64,000 bases of DNA from Pedobacter steynii (GCF_001721645.1 NZ_CP017141.1:2046001-2110000); one strand, 5' to 3'; counted from the first letter of the stretch, positions 38,327-47,676 are shown. The notes: generated by a model not told the origin, from the letters alone. Numbers and translations: made by a program.

Positions 38327-39409
38327 TTACAATCCTTCAATCCCCAACTTTGCCGCGAGTTCATTCAGGTCATTCACCACCACATCAATTAACGGAATGC
38401 CCTGAACTTTGCGTTCCTGTTCAAAAGCATACTCCGGTTCACCGGGAATGATCACTTTTTTATCCGGATCAACAGTCTTTGCCGATTTAAAACGTTCAAT
38501 CCAGTTGTCTAAATGATTTTTAAAATCCTCCGCAGGACGGAAACCATCAATTCGCATTGCGCCAAAGAAATGACCGATACCTTCCCCAACCGGGTTTGCC
38601 GAAGGCTCCAGAAAGGCCACAAAAGGAGGTACCCAGGGTCCATAATTGGCACCTGAAAGCACCGCTGATAAAATGTCAACCGTAGCACTTAAACCATATC
38701 CTTTATGACTTCCATGATCTTTGTCGCTACCAAGAGGTAGGAGTGAACCCCCATCTTTTAGTTGATGCGCACTTGTAGAAGAATTTCCATCTTTATCCTG
38801 TACCCAGCCCTCAGGAATGGGCATGTTTGCTCGCTGAGCAATTTCCAGTTTCCCATTTGCAGCTGCTGCGGTGGCCATATCCACAACTAAGGGAGGATAT
38901 TTTCCGGCAGGAAAAGCATAGCACATCGGGTTAGTCCCCAATAGTCTTTCATTGGCATAAGTAGGGGCCACAAGCGGACTGGCATTGGTCATGCTGATTC
39001 CGATCATATCCTGTTCTACAGCCATTAATGCATGGTATCCTGCAATCCCAAAATGATTGGAATTTTTTACTGAAACCCACCCGCTACCATAAATTTTAGC
39101 CTTCTCAATGGCCACTTTCATGGCAAAAGGCGCAACCACTAATCCCAATCCTGCATCACCATCTACCGTAGCTGTAGTTGCCGTTTCATACACTACTTTA
39201 ACATTGGGTGTGGCATTGATCCGTTCCTTCTCCCATAGCCTCACATAGCCACTCAAACGGGCAACCCCATGAGAATCGATTCCCCTCAGGTCAGATTTTA
39301 ATAAGACATCTGCTGCCAGCTGTGCATCAACCTCAGGACATCCCATTTTCAGGAATACGTTTTCTGTAAAATGACGTATTTTTTGTTCGGTAAAGGTGTG
39401 GAAAATCAT
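38327..39409 (-). CDS. Type-2 malate/L-lactate dehydrogenase family oxidoreductase
   Basis: NAD(P)-dependent 2-hydroxyacid dehydrogenase of the Ldh_2 family, which covers malate, lactate, ureidoglycolate and 2,3-diketogulonate reductases. Signatures include DLRGIDSHGVARLSGYVRLW with the conserved His near residue 59, SVKNSNHFGIAGYHALMA, and the nucleotide region ASPLVAPTYANERLLGTNPMCYAFP. Length is 360 residues. The ATG overlaps the bshC stop by one base, so the two are translationally coupled. The substrate is not readable from sequence. Confidence 0.85.
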   Translation of the reverse strand: MIFHTFTEQKIRHFTENVFLKMGCPEVDAQLAADVLLKSDLRGIDSHGVARLSGYVRLWEKERINATPNVKVVYETATTATVDGDAGLGLVVAPFAMKVAIEKAKIYGSGWVSVKNSNHFGIAGYHALMAVEQDMIGISMTNASPLVAPTYANERLLGTNPMCYAFPAGKYPPLVVDMATAAAANGKLEIAQRANMPIPEGWVQDKDGNSSTSAHQLKDGGSLLPLGSDKDHGSHKGYGLSATVDILSAVLSGANYGPWVPPFVAFLEPSANPVGEGIGHFFGAMRIDGFRPAEDFKNHLDNWIERFKSAKTVDPDKKVIIPGEPEYAFEQERKVQGIPLIDVVVNDLNELAAKLGIEGL

Positions 39410-41001
39410 TATGATGAAGCAAAAAGGACCGTAAACTGATGGTCTAAAGGTTTGAAATTAAGAATCAGAGAATTGATAAAGTCATCTCCATAGAGTACAT
39501 ACATAGGGGCGATGTTTAACACACGCTCCTGCAAGACTCCGGTAGGGAACAACTTTTCTTTTAAATTGTCAATCTGGGTTAATGAGGTATCATGCTTGCG
39601 CTTTTCTGCCCTTAGCATTTTTTTCTCCAGATTGGTAATGAGTTTTAAGGCCCTTGTTTTAGCCGCATCGGCAGATTGAGAAAGTGTTTTGTCGATCTTG
39701 TAAGCATTGAGCTTAATCTGATCAAATACTGCCCTGATGGCACGCTCTTCATCGTCCAGCGACAACTGTAAGGTCACATGTGCTTTAATCCAGTCGTTTT
39801 TAAGCGTCAACGGATCTTTAAAAAGATTGGTATGATTGATTCCCAGAATCTGCATCCTTACTTCACTGCGTTTATCAATAACCAATGCAGAGTTGCGAAG
39901 TAACAATACCGGGAAATCTATTTTATAATAATCAAAATTTGCTTTCAGTTGTAGCCAATAGGTAACTTCAGCACCTCCACCAATATAGGCCAGGTTGGGT
40001 AGGATCACCTCCTGATATACCGGTCTCATCACCACATTCGGACTAAATCTTTCCGGGAAATTAAGGATTTCCTGTTGCAGCTCGGCTTCCGTAAAACGGA
40101 TGTCCGTGTTCATCACCTTATAAACCTGATCTTCCTCTACAATCCGTTCCCGAAGCTGGTCGGTCATATAAAAGAAATTGATCTCTCTCGGATTGACCTG
40201 GGTTTTATAGCCTTTTTCTTCCAATGCCGCATTGCTGGCCGAAATGTGCTGAAAACTATGTTGTCCGGTAATATCTGCTTCAATAATATCTGCAAATTGT
40301 TTCTTAAGCTCATGTTCGTCTGCATCTACGCAAACTAAACCGTACTTCCCGAATAGCCCATCTACCAGTTCACGTGTGGCATCAGAAAGTTTATCATGGC
40401 TGGTATACGCATGTTCTACCATTTCAGATAGCTTTAAGCCATTTTCACTGATCCCCAGATAACCTTTATAGGCAATGAGTACCTCTGTGATGTCTTTTGT
40501 ACTTAACCTTCCTGTAGCGCCTGCTGCCTTCTTGTTCCAGGTCAGCATTCTGTCCTCAATTTTCACATGATTGATTTCTTCAAAATCATGATCTTCCGTA
40601 GCCATCCAATAAACAGGTACAAAATTATACTGCGGAAATTGCAGCTTCAATTCTTTTGCAAGATTGATAGCCGTAATGATCTTATAAATGAAATAAAGGG
40701 GGCCTGTAAATATATTGAGCTGATGACCGGTAGTAATGGTAAAGGTCCGGTCATCAGCCAGAAGGTTAATGTTTTGGGCAACTAAAGCTGATGGCTTCAT
40801 GCCTGAATATTGCTTTTGCAGGATCTGGGTCAGTGTAGACCGGTTTCCTTTAAAGCTGCGGTTAGCGATGGCTTTTGCAAAGCCTTCGAAGTCCGGTGTA
40901 TACTTATAAAAAGTACTTAACTGATCCTTCCCACTGATGTAATCCAGTACAGCGGAGGAGAAGGCATTTGTTTCCTGGTAAGAGATGTATTTGGCCTGCA
41001 T
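39409..41001 (-). CDS. bshC: Putative cysteine ligase BshC (bacillithiol synthesis)
   Basis: Last enzyme of bacillithiol synthesis, which adds cysteine to glucosaminyl-malate. The sequence has the family features TTGHQLNIFTGPLYFIYKIITAINLAKEL (about residues 95-123), PVYWMATEDHDFEEINH and NLAYIGGGAEVTYWLQLK. The length is 530 residues. I choose the ATG at 41001 (MQAKYISYQ) instead of the GTG two codons upstream because it matches the family N-terminus. It is coupled to the dehydrogenase downstream. No bshA or bshB is in the window. Confidence 0.9.
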   Translation of the reverse strand: MQAKYISYQETNAFSSAVLDYISGKDQLSTFYKYTPDFEGFAKAIANRSFKGNRSTLTQILQKQYSGMKPSALVAQNINLLADDRTFTITTGHQLNIFTGPLYFIYKIITAINLAKELKLQFPQYNFVPVYWMATEDHDFEEINHVKIEDRMLTWNKKAAGATGRLSTKDITEVLIAYKGYLGISENGLKLSEMVEHAYTSHDKLSDATRELVDGLFGKYGLVCVDADEHELKKQFADIIEADITGQHSFQHISASNAALEEKGYKTQVNPREINFFYMTDQLRERIVEEDQVYKVMNTDIRFTEAELQQEILNFPERFSPNVVMRPVYQEVILPNLAYIGGGAEVTYWLQLKANFDYYKIDFPVLLLRNSALVIDKRSEVRMQILGINHTNLFKDPLTLKNDWIKAHVTLQLSLDDEERAIRAVFDQIKLNAYKIDKTLSQSADAAKTRALKLITNLEKKMLRAEKRKHDTSLTQIDNLKEKLFPTGVLQERVLNIAPMYVLYGDDFINSLILNFKPLDHQFTVLFASS

Positions 41002-41047
41002 TGCCACGAATTTAAGTTAATAAACCAGAACTCCTCACATCGCACTT

Positions 41048-42382
41048 TTATTTTACAATTTGTCCATATAGATCGAAGTCCTCCGCTCTGTCAATCTTCA
41101 CGTTAACAAAGCTTCCATTGGCTGCGTAACCTGTCGCAGCATCAATTAAAACCTCATTATCAACCTCCGGAGAGTCAAATTCTGTACGTCCGATAAAGAA
41201 ATCACCCTCTTTTCTATCCACCAGAACTTTATAGGTTTTTCCTACTTTTTCCTGATTGATATCAAATGAAATTCCCTGTTGTAATTCCATAATGGCATCC
41301 ACACGTTCCTGTTTTACTTCTTCAGGTACGTCATCCACCAGGTTATGGGCATGGGTTTTTTCCTCATGAGAATAAGTGAAACATCCCAGTCTGTCGAACC
41401 TGGTCTCTTCTACCCAGCTCAGCATTTCTTCAAAATCCTGTTCTGTTTCGCCCGGATACCCACAAATTAAAGTGGTACGCATAGCGATATTAGGCACTTT
41501 ATCTCTGATCTGGTTAACGATATCTATAGTTTTTTGTTTCGTAATCCCGCGACGCATAGATTTCAACATGTTATCCGTAATATGCTGTAATGGCATATCC
41601 AGATATTTACAGATGTTCTCACGCTCATTCATGGCATCCAGAATTTCCATAGGGAAACCTGAAGGGTAAGCATATTGTAACCTGATCCATTCAATTCCGG
41701 CAACATCAGAAAGGCGTCTTAACAACTCGTCCAGATTACGTTTTCCGTAAATATCCAGACCGTAATAAGTCAGATCCTGAGCAATCAGAATCAGTTCTTT
41801 TGTTCCGTTAGCAGCAAGAATTTTTGCTTCATTCACCAACTCCTGCATATCGCGGGAAACGTGTTTTCCACGCATTAAAGGAATGGCACAGAAAGAGCAG
41901 GGACGGTTACAGCCCTCTGCAATTTTGAAATATGCGAAATGAGAAGGAGTGGTCAGTAACCTTTCTCCAATCAGCTCGTGTTTGTAATTCGCACCTAAGG
42001 AATGTAGAATGTTATTTAAATCGTTGGTGCCGAAAAAAGCATCTACATTGGTAATCTCTGATTCCAACTCGGGTTTGTACCTTTCAGACAAACATCCGGT
42101 AACAATTACCTTTCCTATTTTTCCAGCTTCTTTAAGCTCACTGTATTGCAGGATGGTATCGATAGATTCCTGTTTTGCATTGTCGATAAAACCGCAGGTA
42201 TTGATGACTACAATATCGTCCTTACCCATTTTATCAGATTCATGAACCACATCCATGCTATTGCCGCGAAGCTGCCCCATTAAAACTTCTGAATCATAAA
42301 GGTTTTTGGAACAACCCAAAGTAATGACATTGATTTTAGGTTTTTTAACAGGGATAATCTTAGATACGGTTTTTGTATTCAT
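41048..42382 (-). CDS. rimO: Ribosomal protein uS12 methylthiotransferase RimO
   Basis: Radical SAM enzyme that adds a methylthio group to an aspartate of ribosomal protein S12. The N-terminal UPF0004 domain opens with TLGCSKNLYDSEVLMGQL. The radical SAM cluster is EGCNRPCSFCAIPLMRG (CxxxCxxC), and the C-terminal TRAM domain begins near YKVLVDRKEGDFFIGRT. At 444 residues it is complete. It lies 39 nt after ftsY on the minus strand and probably shares its transcript. Confidence 0.94.
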   Translation of the reverse strand: MNTKTVSKIIPVKKPKINVITLGCSKNLYDSEVLMGQLRGNSMDVVHESDKMGKDDIVVINTCGFIDNAKQESIDTILQYSELKEAGKIGKVIVTGCLSERYKPELESEITNVDAFFGTNDLNNILHSLGANYKHELIGERLLTTPSHFAYFKIAEGCNRPCSFCAIPLMRGKHVSRDMQELVNEAKILAANGTKELILIAQDLTYYGLDIYGKRNLDELLRRLSDVAGIEWIRLQYAYPSGFPMEILDAMNERENICKYLDMPLQHITDNMLKSMRRGITKQKTIDIVNQIRDKVPNIAMRTTLICGYPGETEQDFEEMLSWVEETRFDRLGCFTYSHEEKTHAHNLVDDVPEEVKQERVDAIMELQQGISFDINQEKVGKTYKVLVDRKEGDFFIGRTEFDSPEVDNEVLIDAATGYAANGSFVNVKIDRAEDFDLYGQIVK

Positions 42383-42421
42383 GTGTGTTTTTTATCTTGA
42401 AGCAGATCAGTTAAATGATGT

Positions 42422-43384
42422 TTAATTAAATAAACTGTCTACAAAAGCTTTTTTGTCAAATAGTTGCAGGTCGTTTACGCCTTCGCCAACGCCTATGTAT
42501 TTTACCGGAATTTTAAACTGATCGGAAATTCCGATCACAACACCACCTTTGGCAGTGCCATCCAGTTTGGTAATGGCCAATGCATTTACATCGGTTGCCT
42601 CTGTAAATTGCTTGCATTGTTCAAAGGCATTCTGCCCGGTTGAACCGTCCAATACCAGAAGTATTTCATGTGGGGCATTCGGAATTACCTTTTCCATCAC
42701 ATTTTTTATCTTGCCCAATTCATTCATCAGGCCTATCTTATTGTGCAGACGTCCCGCAGTATCGATGATCACAACATCCTCACCATTTGCTACCGCTGAT
42801 TGCAAAGTGTCAAATGCTACGGAAGCAGGGTCAGAACCCATAGCCTGTGCCACTACACGTACACCAACACGCTCGCCCCAGAGTTTAATCTGTTCTACAG
42901 CCGCCGCTCTGAATGTATCTGCCGCACCCAAAACTACCTTCAGGTTTTCTGCTTTAAGTTTATGTGCCAGCTTGCCAATGGTGGTCGTTTTACCTACCCC
43001 ATTTACCCCAACAACCATAATGACATAAGGCTTATGCTGTCCGTATTCAAATTTACGGAAGTCATTGCTGTTGTTCTCCGATAATAGCAGTTGAATCTCA
43101 TCCCGCAGCAGGTGGTTCAGCTCGGAAGTCGATAGGTACTTGTCCTTAGCTACACGGTTTTGTATACGATCTATAATTTTTAAGGTAGTACTTACCCCAA
43201 CATCAGAAGTAACCAAAACTTCTTCCAGATTATCCAGTACATCATCATCTACAGTCGACTTACCGGCAACTGCCTTGGTGATCTTGCTGAAAAAGCCTTC
43301 TTTAGTTTTCTCTAATCCCTTGTCTAGAGCTTCCTGCGCTTCCGGAGCGGTTTCCTTTTTCTTGAAAAAATCGAATAAACCCAT
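42422..43384 (-). CDS. ftsY: Signal recognition particle receptor FtsY
   Basis: SRP GTPase that docks ribosome-SRP complexes at the membrane. The NG domain is complete: G1 GVNGVGKTTTIGKLAH, then DTFRAAAVEQIKLW, VVIIDTAGRLHNK, AITKLDGTAKGG and YIGVGEGVNDLQLF. The acidic A domain is short, as usual in Bacteroidota (total 320 residues). A terminator lies before it (43403-43436), so it probably has its own promoter despite its conserved place after the ribosomal protein genes. Confidence 0.96.
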   Translation of the reverse strand: MGLFDFFKKKETAPEAQEALDKGLEKTKEGFFSKITKAVAGKSTVDDDVLDNLEEVLVTSDVGVSTTLKIIDRIQNRVAKDKYLSTSELNHLLRDEIQLLLSENNSNDFRKFEYGQHKPYVIMVVGVNGVGKTTTIGKLAHKLKAENLKVVLGAADTFRAAAVEQIKLWGERVGVRVVAQAMGSDPASVAFDTLQSAVANGEDVVIIDTAGRLHNKIGLMNELGKIKNVMEKVIPNAPHEILLVLDGSTGQNAFEQCKQFTEATDVNALAITKLDGTAKGGVVIGISDQFKIPVKYIGVGEGVNDLQLFDKKAFVDSLFN

Positions 43385-43402
43385 ACGAATGTATAACTAA
43401 AC

Positions 43403-43436
43403 AAAAAAAGCCCTCCCATTTAAAAGGGACGGCTTT
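43403..43436 (-). terminator. Terminator of the rpmB-rpmG-DUF4295 operon
   Basis: Read on the minus strand, AAAGCCGTCCC pairs with GGGAGGGCTTT (two mismatches) with an AT-rich loop, followed by a run of T. It separates the ribosomal genes from ftsY. Confidence 0.8.
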
Positions 43437-43456
43437 AATATAATTAAATATTAAAA

Positions 43457-43618
43457 TTATTTTTTAGATGCAGAAATAGCATCTTGAACGTGATCGTTGT
43501 GAACAATAACTTCTTTGAAAGAATAAGCACCAGATTTAGGTGATTTAGTCATTGTAATAACTTTTGAATATTCTTTTCCTTTTCCCGTTTTAAGGGTTGC
43601 AACTACCTTTTTTGCCAT
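43457..43618 (-). CDS. DUF4295 small basic protein
   Basis: A 53-residue lysine-rich protein starting MAKKVVATLKTGKGKEYSKV and ending QDAISASKK. The match is to DUF4295, a family found after L28 and L33 genes in Bacteroidota, possibly a ribosome-associated protein. Function is unproven. The ATG at 43616-43618 is 38 bases after the rpmG stop. The gene is well supported by conserved order and by the strong basic composition of its neighbours. Confidence 0.85.
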   Translation of the reverse strand: MAKKVVATLKTGKGKEYSKVITMTKSPKSGAYSFKEVIVHNDHVQDAISASKK

Positions 43619-43656
43619 GATCTAAATAGATTGTATTTAGTTAAATACTAAATGTA

Positions 43657-43839
43657 TTACTTAATTTCTTTATGTACAGTTACCTTTTTCAAAACTGGAT
43701 TGAATTTTTTCAATTCTAATCTCTCAGTAGTGTTTTTACGGTTTTTAGTAGAGATATATCTAGACATACCAGGCATGCCACTAGTTTTATGCTCCGTACA
43801 CTCTAGAATAACTTGTACTCTGTTACCTTTTTTTGCCAT
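43657..43839 (-). CDS. rpmG: Large ribosomal subunit protein bL33
   Basis: 60-residue ribosomal protein. It starts [23 protein letters not shown] and ends [20 protein letters not shown] with basic VTVHKEIK. Only one cysteine remains, so the four-cysteine zinc ribbon of the metal-binding form is absent; this is the zinc-independent type. It sits 40 nt after rpmB. Confidence 0.95.
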   Translation of the reverse strand: MAKKGNRVQVILECTEHKTSGMPGMSRYISTKNRKNTTERLELKKFNPVLKKVTVHKEIK

Positions 43840-43879
43840 TTTATTAATCTTAAGGTCGATTCACATCAACCATTGTTAT

Positions 43880-44113
43880 TTACAAATATCCTTTTTTCAT
43901 GAAGCGGTTGATCGCCTCAGTAATACCAATTTTATTGATGGTTTTGATAGCTGAAGTAGAAACTTTCAGTGTTATCCAACGATCCTCATCAGGAATATAA
44001 AATTTCTGAAGTTGTAAGTTGGGATAAAACTTACGCTTAGTTTTAACGTTTGAGTGAGAAACATTAAAACCTGTCATTGCCATTTTTCCGGTTAAATCAC
44101 AAACTCTAGACAT
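43880..44113 (-). CDS. rpmB: Large ribosomal subunit protein bL28
   Basis: 77-residue ribosomal protein. It begins [21 protein letters not shown], the L28 signature, and ends [21 protein letters not shown]. Only one cysteine is present, so no zinc site. It is the first gene of the rpmB-rpmG-DUF4295 transcript; a candidate promoter is 52-83 bases upstream. Confidence 0.95.
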   Translation of the reverse strand: MSRVCDLTGKMAMTGFNVSHSNVKTKRKFYPNLQLQKFYIPDEDRWITLKVSTSAIKTINKIGITEAINRFMKKGYL

Positions 44114-44164
44114 GCCTTTAAATATAGTGTGTTAATTGTTCTTTCTTAATTTTTTAAGAGTGTG

Positions 44165-44196
44165 CAAATATCAATAAAATATTTGTAATCATCAAG
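44165..44196 (-). promoter_or_regulatory. Candidate promoter of rpmB
   Basis: On the minus strand CTTG (44193-44196) is followed 20 bases later by GATATTTG (44165-44172), one base off TAnnTTTG. The position before a highly expressed ribosomal operon supports it. Confidence 0.45.
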
Positions 44197-44300
44197 TAGG
44201 TTTCTAAAATTTTTTCAATTTATTTACAGCACGTTGTGAACTGTAGCTTAGATTCCCGTTGAATATGCTCCTGGGCCGCAATATACAACATTTTCCCGGA

Positions 44301-44738
44301 TTAAACGATCACAGCCTCTTCCAGATCGCCTAAAAGGTTCTCGAATTGAAGTACGTAACGCCTGGCGTCATTAATATAATGTACGAGTTCCGGCTGTTCT
44401 TCCTTTCCAATCTGTTGTAGCCAGAGCTGCCTGTGTTCCTGTAAATGATATAAAGTAGGGGTTACCCCGTAAGCCTTATGCAGGGTTTTTAACTGCGGAT
44501 GTTGTACCTCATGAAGTTCCAGATCGGAAATCCCCGGAAGTGCAATAGACTTCATCATAGATACGATAGTCATCGGAAGCAGCACCTCGTAAATTTCCTG
44601 AAGCAAGGCCCGGAGGTGCTGATGCTGAGCTTTATGGGTGTCCAGATTCCATTTTAAAGAATCGGTACGGTAATGCTGATTGGCCAGCTCTGCCCGTCTG
44701 AGGGTTTCTGAAATCTGGTCGAATAGTTGTTTACTCAT
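44301..44738 (-). CDS. Hypothetical helical protein, 145 residues
   Basis: I do not recognise it. The start is placed at the ATG at 44738 (MSKQLFDQI); the frame also opens upstream at a TTG. It is an all-helical, histidine- and leucine-rich soluble protein (KAQHQHLRALLQEIYEVLLP, HPQLKTLHKAYGV) with no signal peptide. It diverges from acs across 150 bases. No family or function can be given. Confidence 0.55.
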   Translation of the reverse strand: MSKQLFDQISETLRRAELANQHYRTDSLKWNLDTHKAQHQHLRALLQEIYEVLLPMTIVSMMKSIALPGISDLELHEVQHPQLKTLHKAYGVTPTLYHLQEHRQLWLQQIGKEEQPELVHYINDARRYVLQFENLLGDLEEAVIV

Positions 44739-44830
44739 AGGTCGCTGCTTGGAGGTAATTAATAGACAATCCAACGTGGTATTTGGTTTAAAAAGAAAAC
44801 GTTAATGCTGCTAAAACCTGTGATTAAAAT

Positions 44831-44860
44831 TTTGTTAGCTTTCTAATAAAGTTATATTTG
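44831..44860 (+). promoter_or_regulatory. Consensus-like promoter of acs
   Basis: TTTG (44831-44834), an 18-base spacer, TATATTTG (44853-44860); exact match to the Bacteroidota pattern. The start codon is 28 bases downstream, leaving a short leader. Confidence 0.7.
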
Positions 44861-44888
44861 AGTTTTAGTTGATGAAATAAACCAAATC

Positions 44889-46781
44889 ATGCAAATTAAT
44901 TCTTTTGAAGAGTATCAGGAAACTTACAAATTGAGCGTTGACCAGCCCGAACAGTTCTGGGCCGGTATAGCAGACAAATTTTTGTGGAGAAAAAAATGGG
45001 ACAAAGTATTGTCCTGGAACTTCTCCGAACCAACCATTAAATGGTTTGAAGGGGCAAAGTTAAATATTACCGAAAACTGCCTTGACAGACACCTTGCAGA
45101 AAATGGAGATAAACCGGCCATTATCTGGGAACCAAATGATCCTCAAAAGGATAGTATTACCCTAAGCTATAAAATATTACATGAGCAAGTGTGCCGCTTT
45201 GCAAATGTTCTGAAAAAAAACGGCGTTAAAAAAGGAGATAGGGTATGTATATATATGCCCATGGTGCCTGAACTTGCAGTTGCTGTTCTTGCCTGTGCAA
45301 GGATCGGAGCAGTCCATTCTGTAGTTTTTGGTGGTTTCTCTGCCAAATCTATTGCCGACAGGATCAATGATGCCGAATGTAAGGTAGTGATCACTGCCGA
45401 TGGTGCCTTCAGAGGAAACAAACAAATTCAGTTGAAAGAAGTGATTGACGATGCCCTGATCGGTTGCCCGACCGTGGAACGTGTGATCGTGTTAACGCAT
45501 ACCCGTACACCGGTATCCATGCTGAAAGGCCGTGATATCTGGTGGGAGGATGAAATAAAACTGGTAGATACCAATTGCCCGGCCGAAGAAATGGATGCCG
45601 AAGACTTGTTATTTATATTATATACCTCCGGCTCTACCGGGAAACCTAAAGGAGTAGTACATACCATTGGCGGGTATATGGTCTATGCCGGATATACTTT
45701 CTCCAACGTATTTAACTACCAGAAAGACGAAGTGTTTTTCTGTACTGCTGATATCGGCTGGATCACAGGTCATTCTTATATCGTATATGGTCCGCTTTCT
45801 CAGGGAGCAACGACCCTGATGTTCGAAGGAATTCCAACCTATCCGGATGCTTCCAGAATGTGGCAGGTGGTAGAAAAACATAAAGTAAACATATTATATA
45901 CTGCACCAACAGCGATCCGTTCCTTAATGAGCTTTGGACTGGAGCCGCTGAATGGCATCGACATGAGTTCTCTTCGTGTCCTTGGATCGGTAGGTGAACC
46001 GATTAATGAAGAAGCATGGCACTGGTTTGATGAAAACATCGGAAAAAGCAAATGCCCGATCGTAGACACCTGGTGGCAAACAGAAACTGGTGGAATTATG
46101 ATTTCCCCGATTGCCTATGTAACCCCAACAAAGCCTAGTTTTGCTACTTTACCATTGCCAGGTATCCAACCGATCCTAGTAGATGAAAACGGAAATGAGA
46201 TCGAAGGAAACAACGTAAGCGGAAACCTTTGTATTAAATTTCCATGGCCTGGAATGTTGCGCACCACTTATGGAGATCATGAGCGTTGTAAACTGACCTA
46301 TTTCTCTACTTATGAAAACCTTTATTTCACTGGTGATGGTTGTCTGAGAGACGAGGATGGTTATTATAGAATTACAGGTAGGGTAGATGATGTCATCAAC
46401 GTATCTGGTCACCGTATCGGTACTGCTGAAGTGGAAAATGCGATTAATATGCATGCCGGAGTGGTGGAAAGTGCGGTCGTTGGCTTCCCCCATGAAGTAA
46501 AAGGTCAGGGAATTTATGCTTTTGTGATCTTCCCGAACCACCATGAAGATGCTGACCTGACGCGTAAGGATATCCTTCAAACCGTAACCCGTGTAATTGG
46601 TGCGATTGCAAAACCTGATAAGATTCTTTTTGTAAGCGGATTGCCCAAAACACGTTCTGGTAAAATTATGAGACGGATCCTAAGGAAAATTGCCGAAGGA
46701 GATACTTCCAACCTTGGAGACATTACTACCTTGCTGGATCCGGCAGTAGTAGAAGAAATCATTGAAAAATCTCAGAAGTAA
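44889..46781 (+). CDS. acs: Acetyl-CoA synthetase
   Basis: Activates acetate to acetyl-CoA through acetyl-AMP. The A3 loop is YTSGSTGKPKGVVH near residue 242, TWWQTETGG (A5) near 395, and the C-terminal hinge and lysine are in GLPKTRSGKIMRRILRK near 590, where the catalytic Lys can be acetylated. Length is 630 residues. A clear promoter lies just upstream and a terminator follows, so it is monocistronic. Use of acetate as carbon source is the usual role. Confidence 0.96.
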   Translation: MQINSFEEYQETYKLSVDQPEQFWAGIADKFLWRKKWDKVLSWNFSEPTIKWFEGAKLNITENCLDRHLAENGDKPAIIWEPNDPQKDSITLSYKILHEQVCRFANVLKKNGVKKGDRVCIYMPMVPELAVAVLACARIGAVHSVVFGGFSAKSIADRINDAECKVVITADGAFRGNKQIQLKEVIDDALIGCPTVERVIVLTHTRTPVSMLKGRDIWWEDEIKLVDTNCPAEEMDAEDLLFILYTSGSTGKPKGVVHTIGGYMVYAGYTFSNVFNYQKDEVFFCTADIGWITGHSYIVYGPLSQGATTLMFEGIPTYPDASRMWQVVEKHKVNILYTAPTAIRSLMSFGLEPLNGIDMSSLRVLGSVGEPINEEAWHWFDENIGKSKCPIVDTWWQTETGGIMISPIAYVTPTKPSFATLPLPGIQPILVDENGNEIEGNNVSGNLCIKFPWPGMLRTTYGDHERCKLTYFSTYENLYFTGDGCLRDEDGYYRITGRVDDVINVSGHRIGTAEVENAINMHAGVVESAVVGFPHEVKGQGIYAFVIFPNHHEDADLTRKDILQTVTRVIGAIAKPDKILFVSGLPKTRSGKIMRRILRKIAEGDTSNLGDITTLLDPAVVEEIIEKSQK

Positions 46782-46800
46782 GATTTTTAATAGATTAAAG

Positions 46801-46836
46801 AAGCCCGCTGTTGAATAAACAGCGGGCTTCCTTTTT
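46801..46836 (+). terminator. Terminator between acs and the convergent lipoprotein gene
   Basis: 12-base stem AAGCCCGCTGTT / AACAGCGGGCTT with a short AT loop and CCTTTTT tail. It also overlaps the end of the minus-strand gene and may serve both. Confidence 0.85.
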
Positions 46837-47524
46837 ATTGTGTAGAAGAAACACTGAAATTTACCTTTTCAGGGCTCTTATTGAAATGACCCTGGTACCA
46901 ATCCTTTAATAACTGTGTCTTAAATTTCTGTTCGCTATTCACTCCTCTGATTAGTGTTTTAGCCGCAGCGGTCCCGTCCACACCATTTCTTGCTTCATAA
47001 AGCACATAATCAATCAAAGTATGGTCTTGTGCTTTTGGACCTTTAAAAGCCAGCATTTTTCCATCTTTTCCGATGATAAAAGGAACCATTGTCGATTCTT
47101 TTAAGGCAGCAAAGAACTTTTTAGAAGCTTCATTCCGAACAAGGAAATAACTATTTTGACCAGTGTTCTTTTGATCATCAGCAGTCCATGCTGCCTGATC
47201 TGTCCCAATATAGAAGTCTGCAAATACCACATCTGAATATTTGGCAAAGCGTTTTTTTAATGCAATATAGTCTTCGTTCTTTTCTCCCGGCGGGCGATTT
47301 GATTTATTTGCCCATACATAGAAATAAACTGTCTTTCCTGCATATAAGCTGGCAAAACTATGTTTCTTCCCTTCCTGGTCTGCTAGCTGGAATGAAGAGA
47401 CATTCATTTCTGTATGGTTATTGTATCCTTTCACAACAGTTTTAACGAGGCCTTTAATCACCATGGTGCAGGAACTTTGGAACAGCGAAAGTAAAATAAG
47501 GGAGGCGTAAAATATTTTTTTCAT
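46835..47524 (-). CDS. Thioredoxin-fold lipoprotein without the catalytic CxxC
   Basis: 229 residues. A signal peptide with lipobox FQSSC puts the lipid-modified Cys near residue 19. The fold resembles TlpA-type thioredoxins: FQLADQEGKKHSFASLYAGKTVYFYVWA, then VPFIIGKDGKMLAFKGPK. At the place where the CxxC motif belongs there is only WANKSNRPPGEKN, so redox catalysis is unlikely. Function is unknown. It is a single gene between two terminators. Confidence 0.65.
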   Translation of the reverse strand: MKKIFYASLILLSLFQSSCTMVIKGLVKTVVKGYNNHTEMNVSSFQLADQEGKKHSFASLYAGKTVYFYVWANKSNRPPGEKNEDYIALKKRFAKYSDVVFADFYIGTDQAAWTADDQKNTGQNSYFLVRNEASKKFFAALKESTMVPFIIGKDGKMLAFKGPKAQDHTLIDYVLYEARNGVDGTAAAKTLIRGVNSEQKFKTQLLKDWYQGHFNKSPEKVNFSVSSTQ

Positions 47525-47676
47525 ATCAGTTTGTGTTGTTTTATAAGTTGGAAATCAGGAAATCCCTTATCATACTAGATGAAAAGAACTGGCCAAAGGT
47601 TACATGAAATCAAACAAAAATTTTCCAAAGCTGTTATTATGGTATCTATTTATTGTTAACATTAAAAAAACGGATC

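Noticed and set aside
38327..38364. First 13 codons of the small frame ending at 38134
   Set aside because: They lie inside the dehydrogenase gene in another frame; only the part after 38326 looks like regulator sequence.
40368..40378. TTCACGTG core inside bshC as a parS half-match
   Set aside because: Only eight bases match the 16-base consensus and they lie in coding sequence.
46176..46580. Long frame antisense to acs
   Set aside because: No start context or protein-like features; acs on the other strand explains the open frame.
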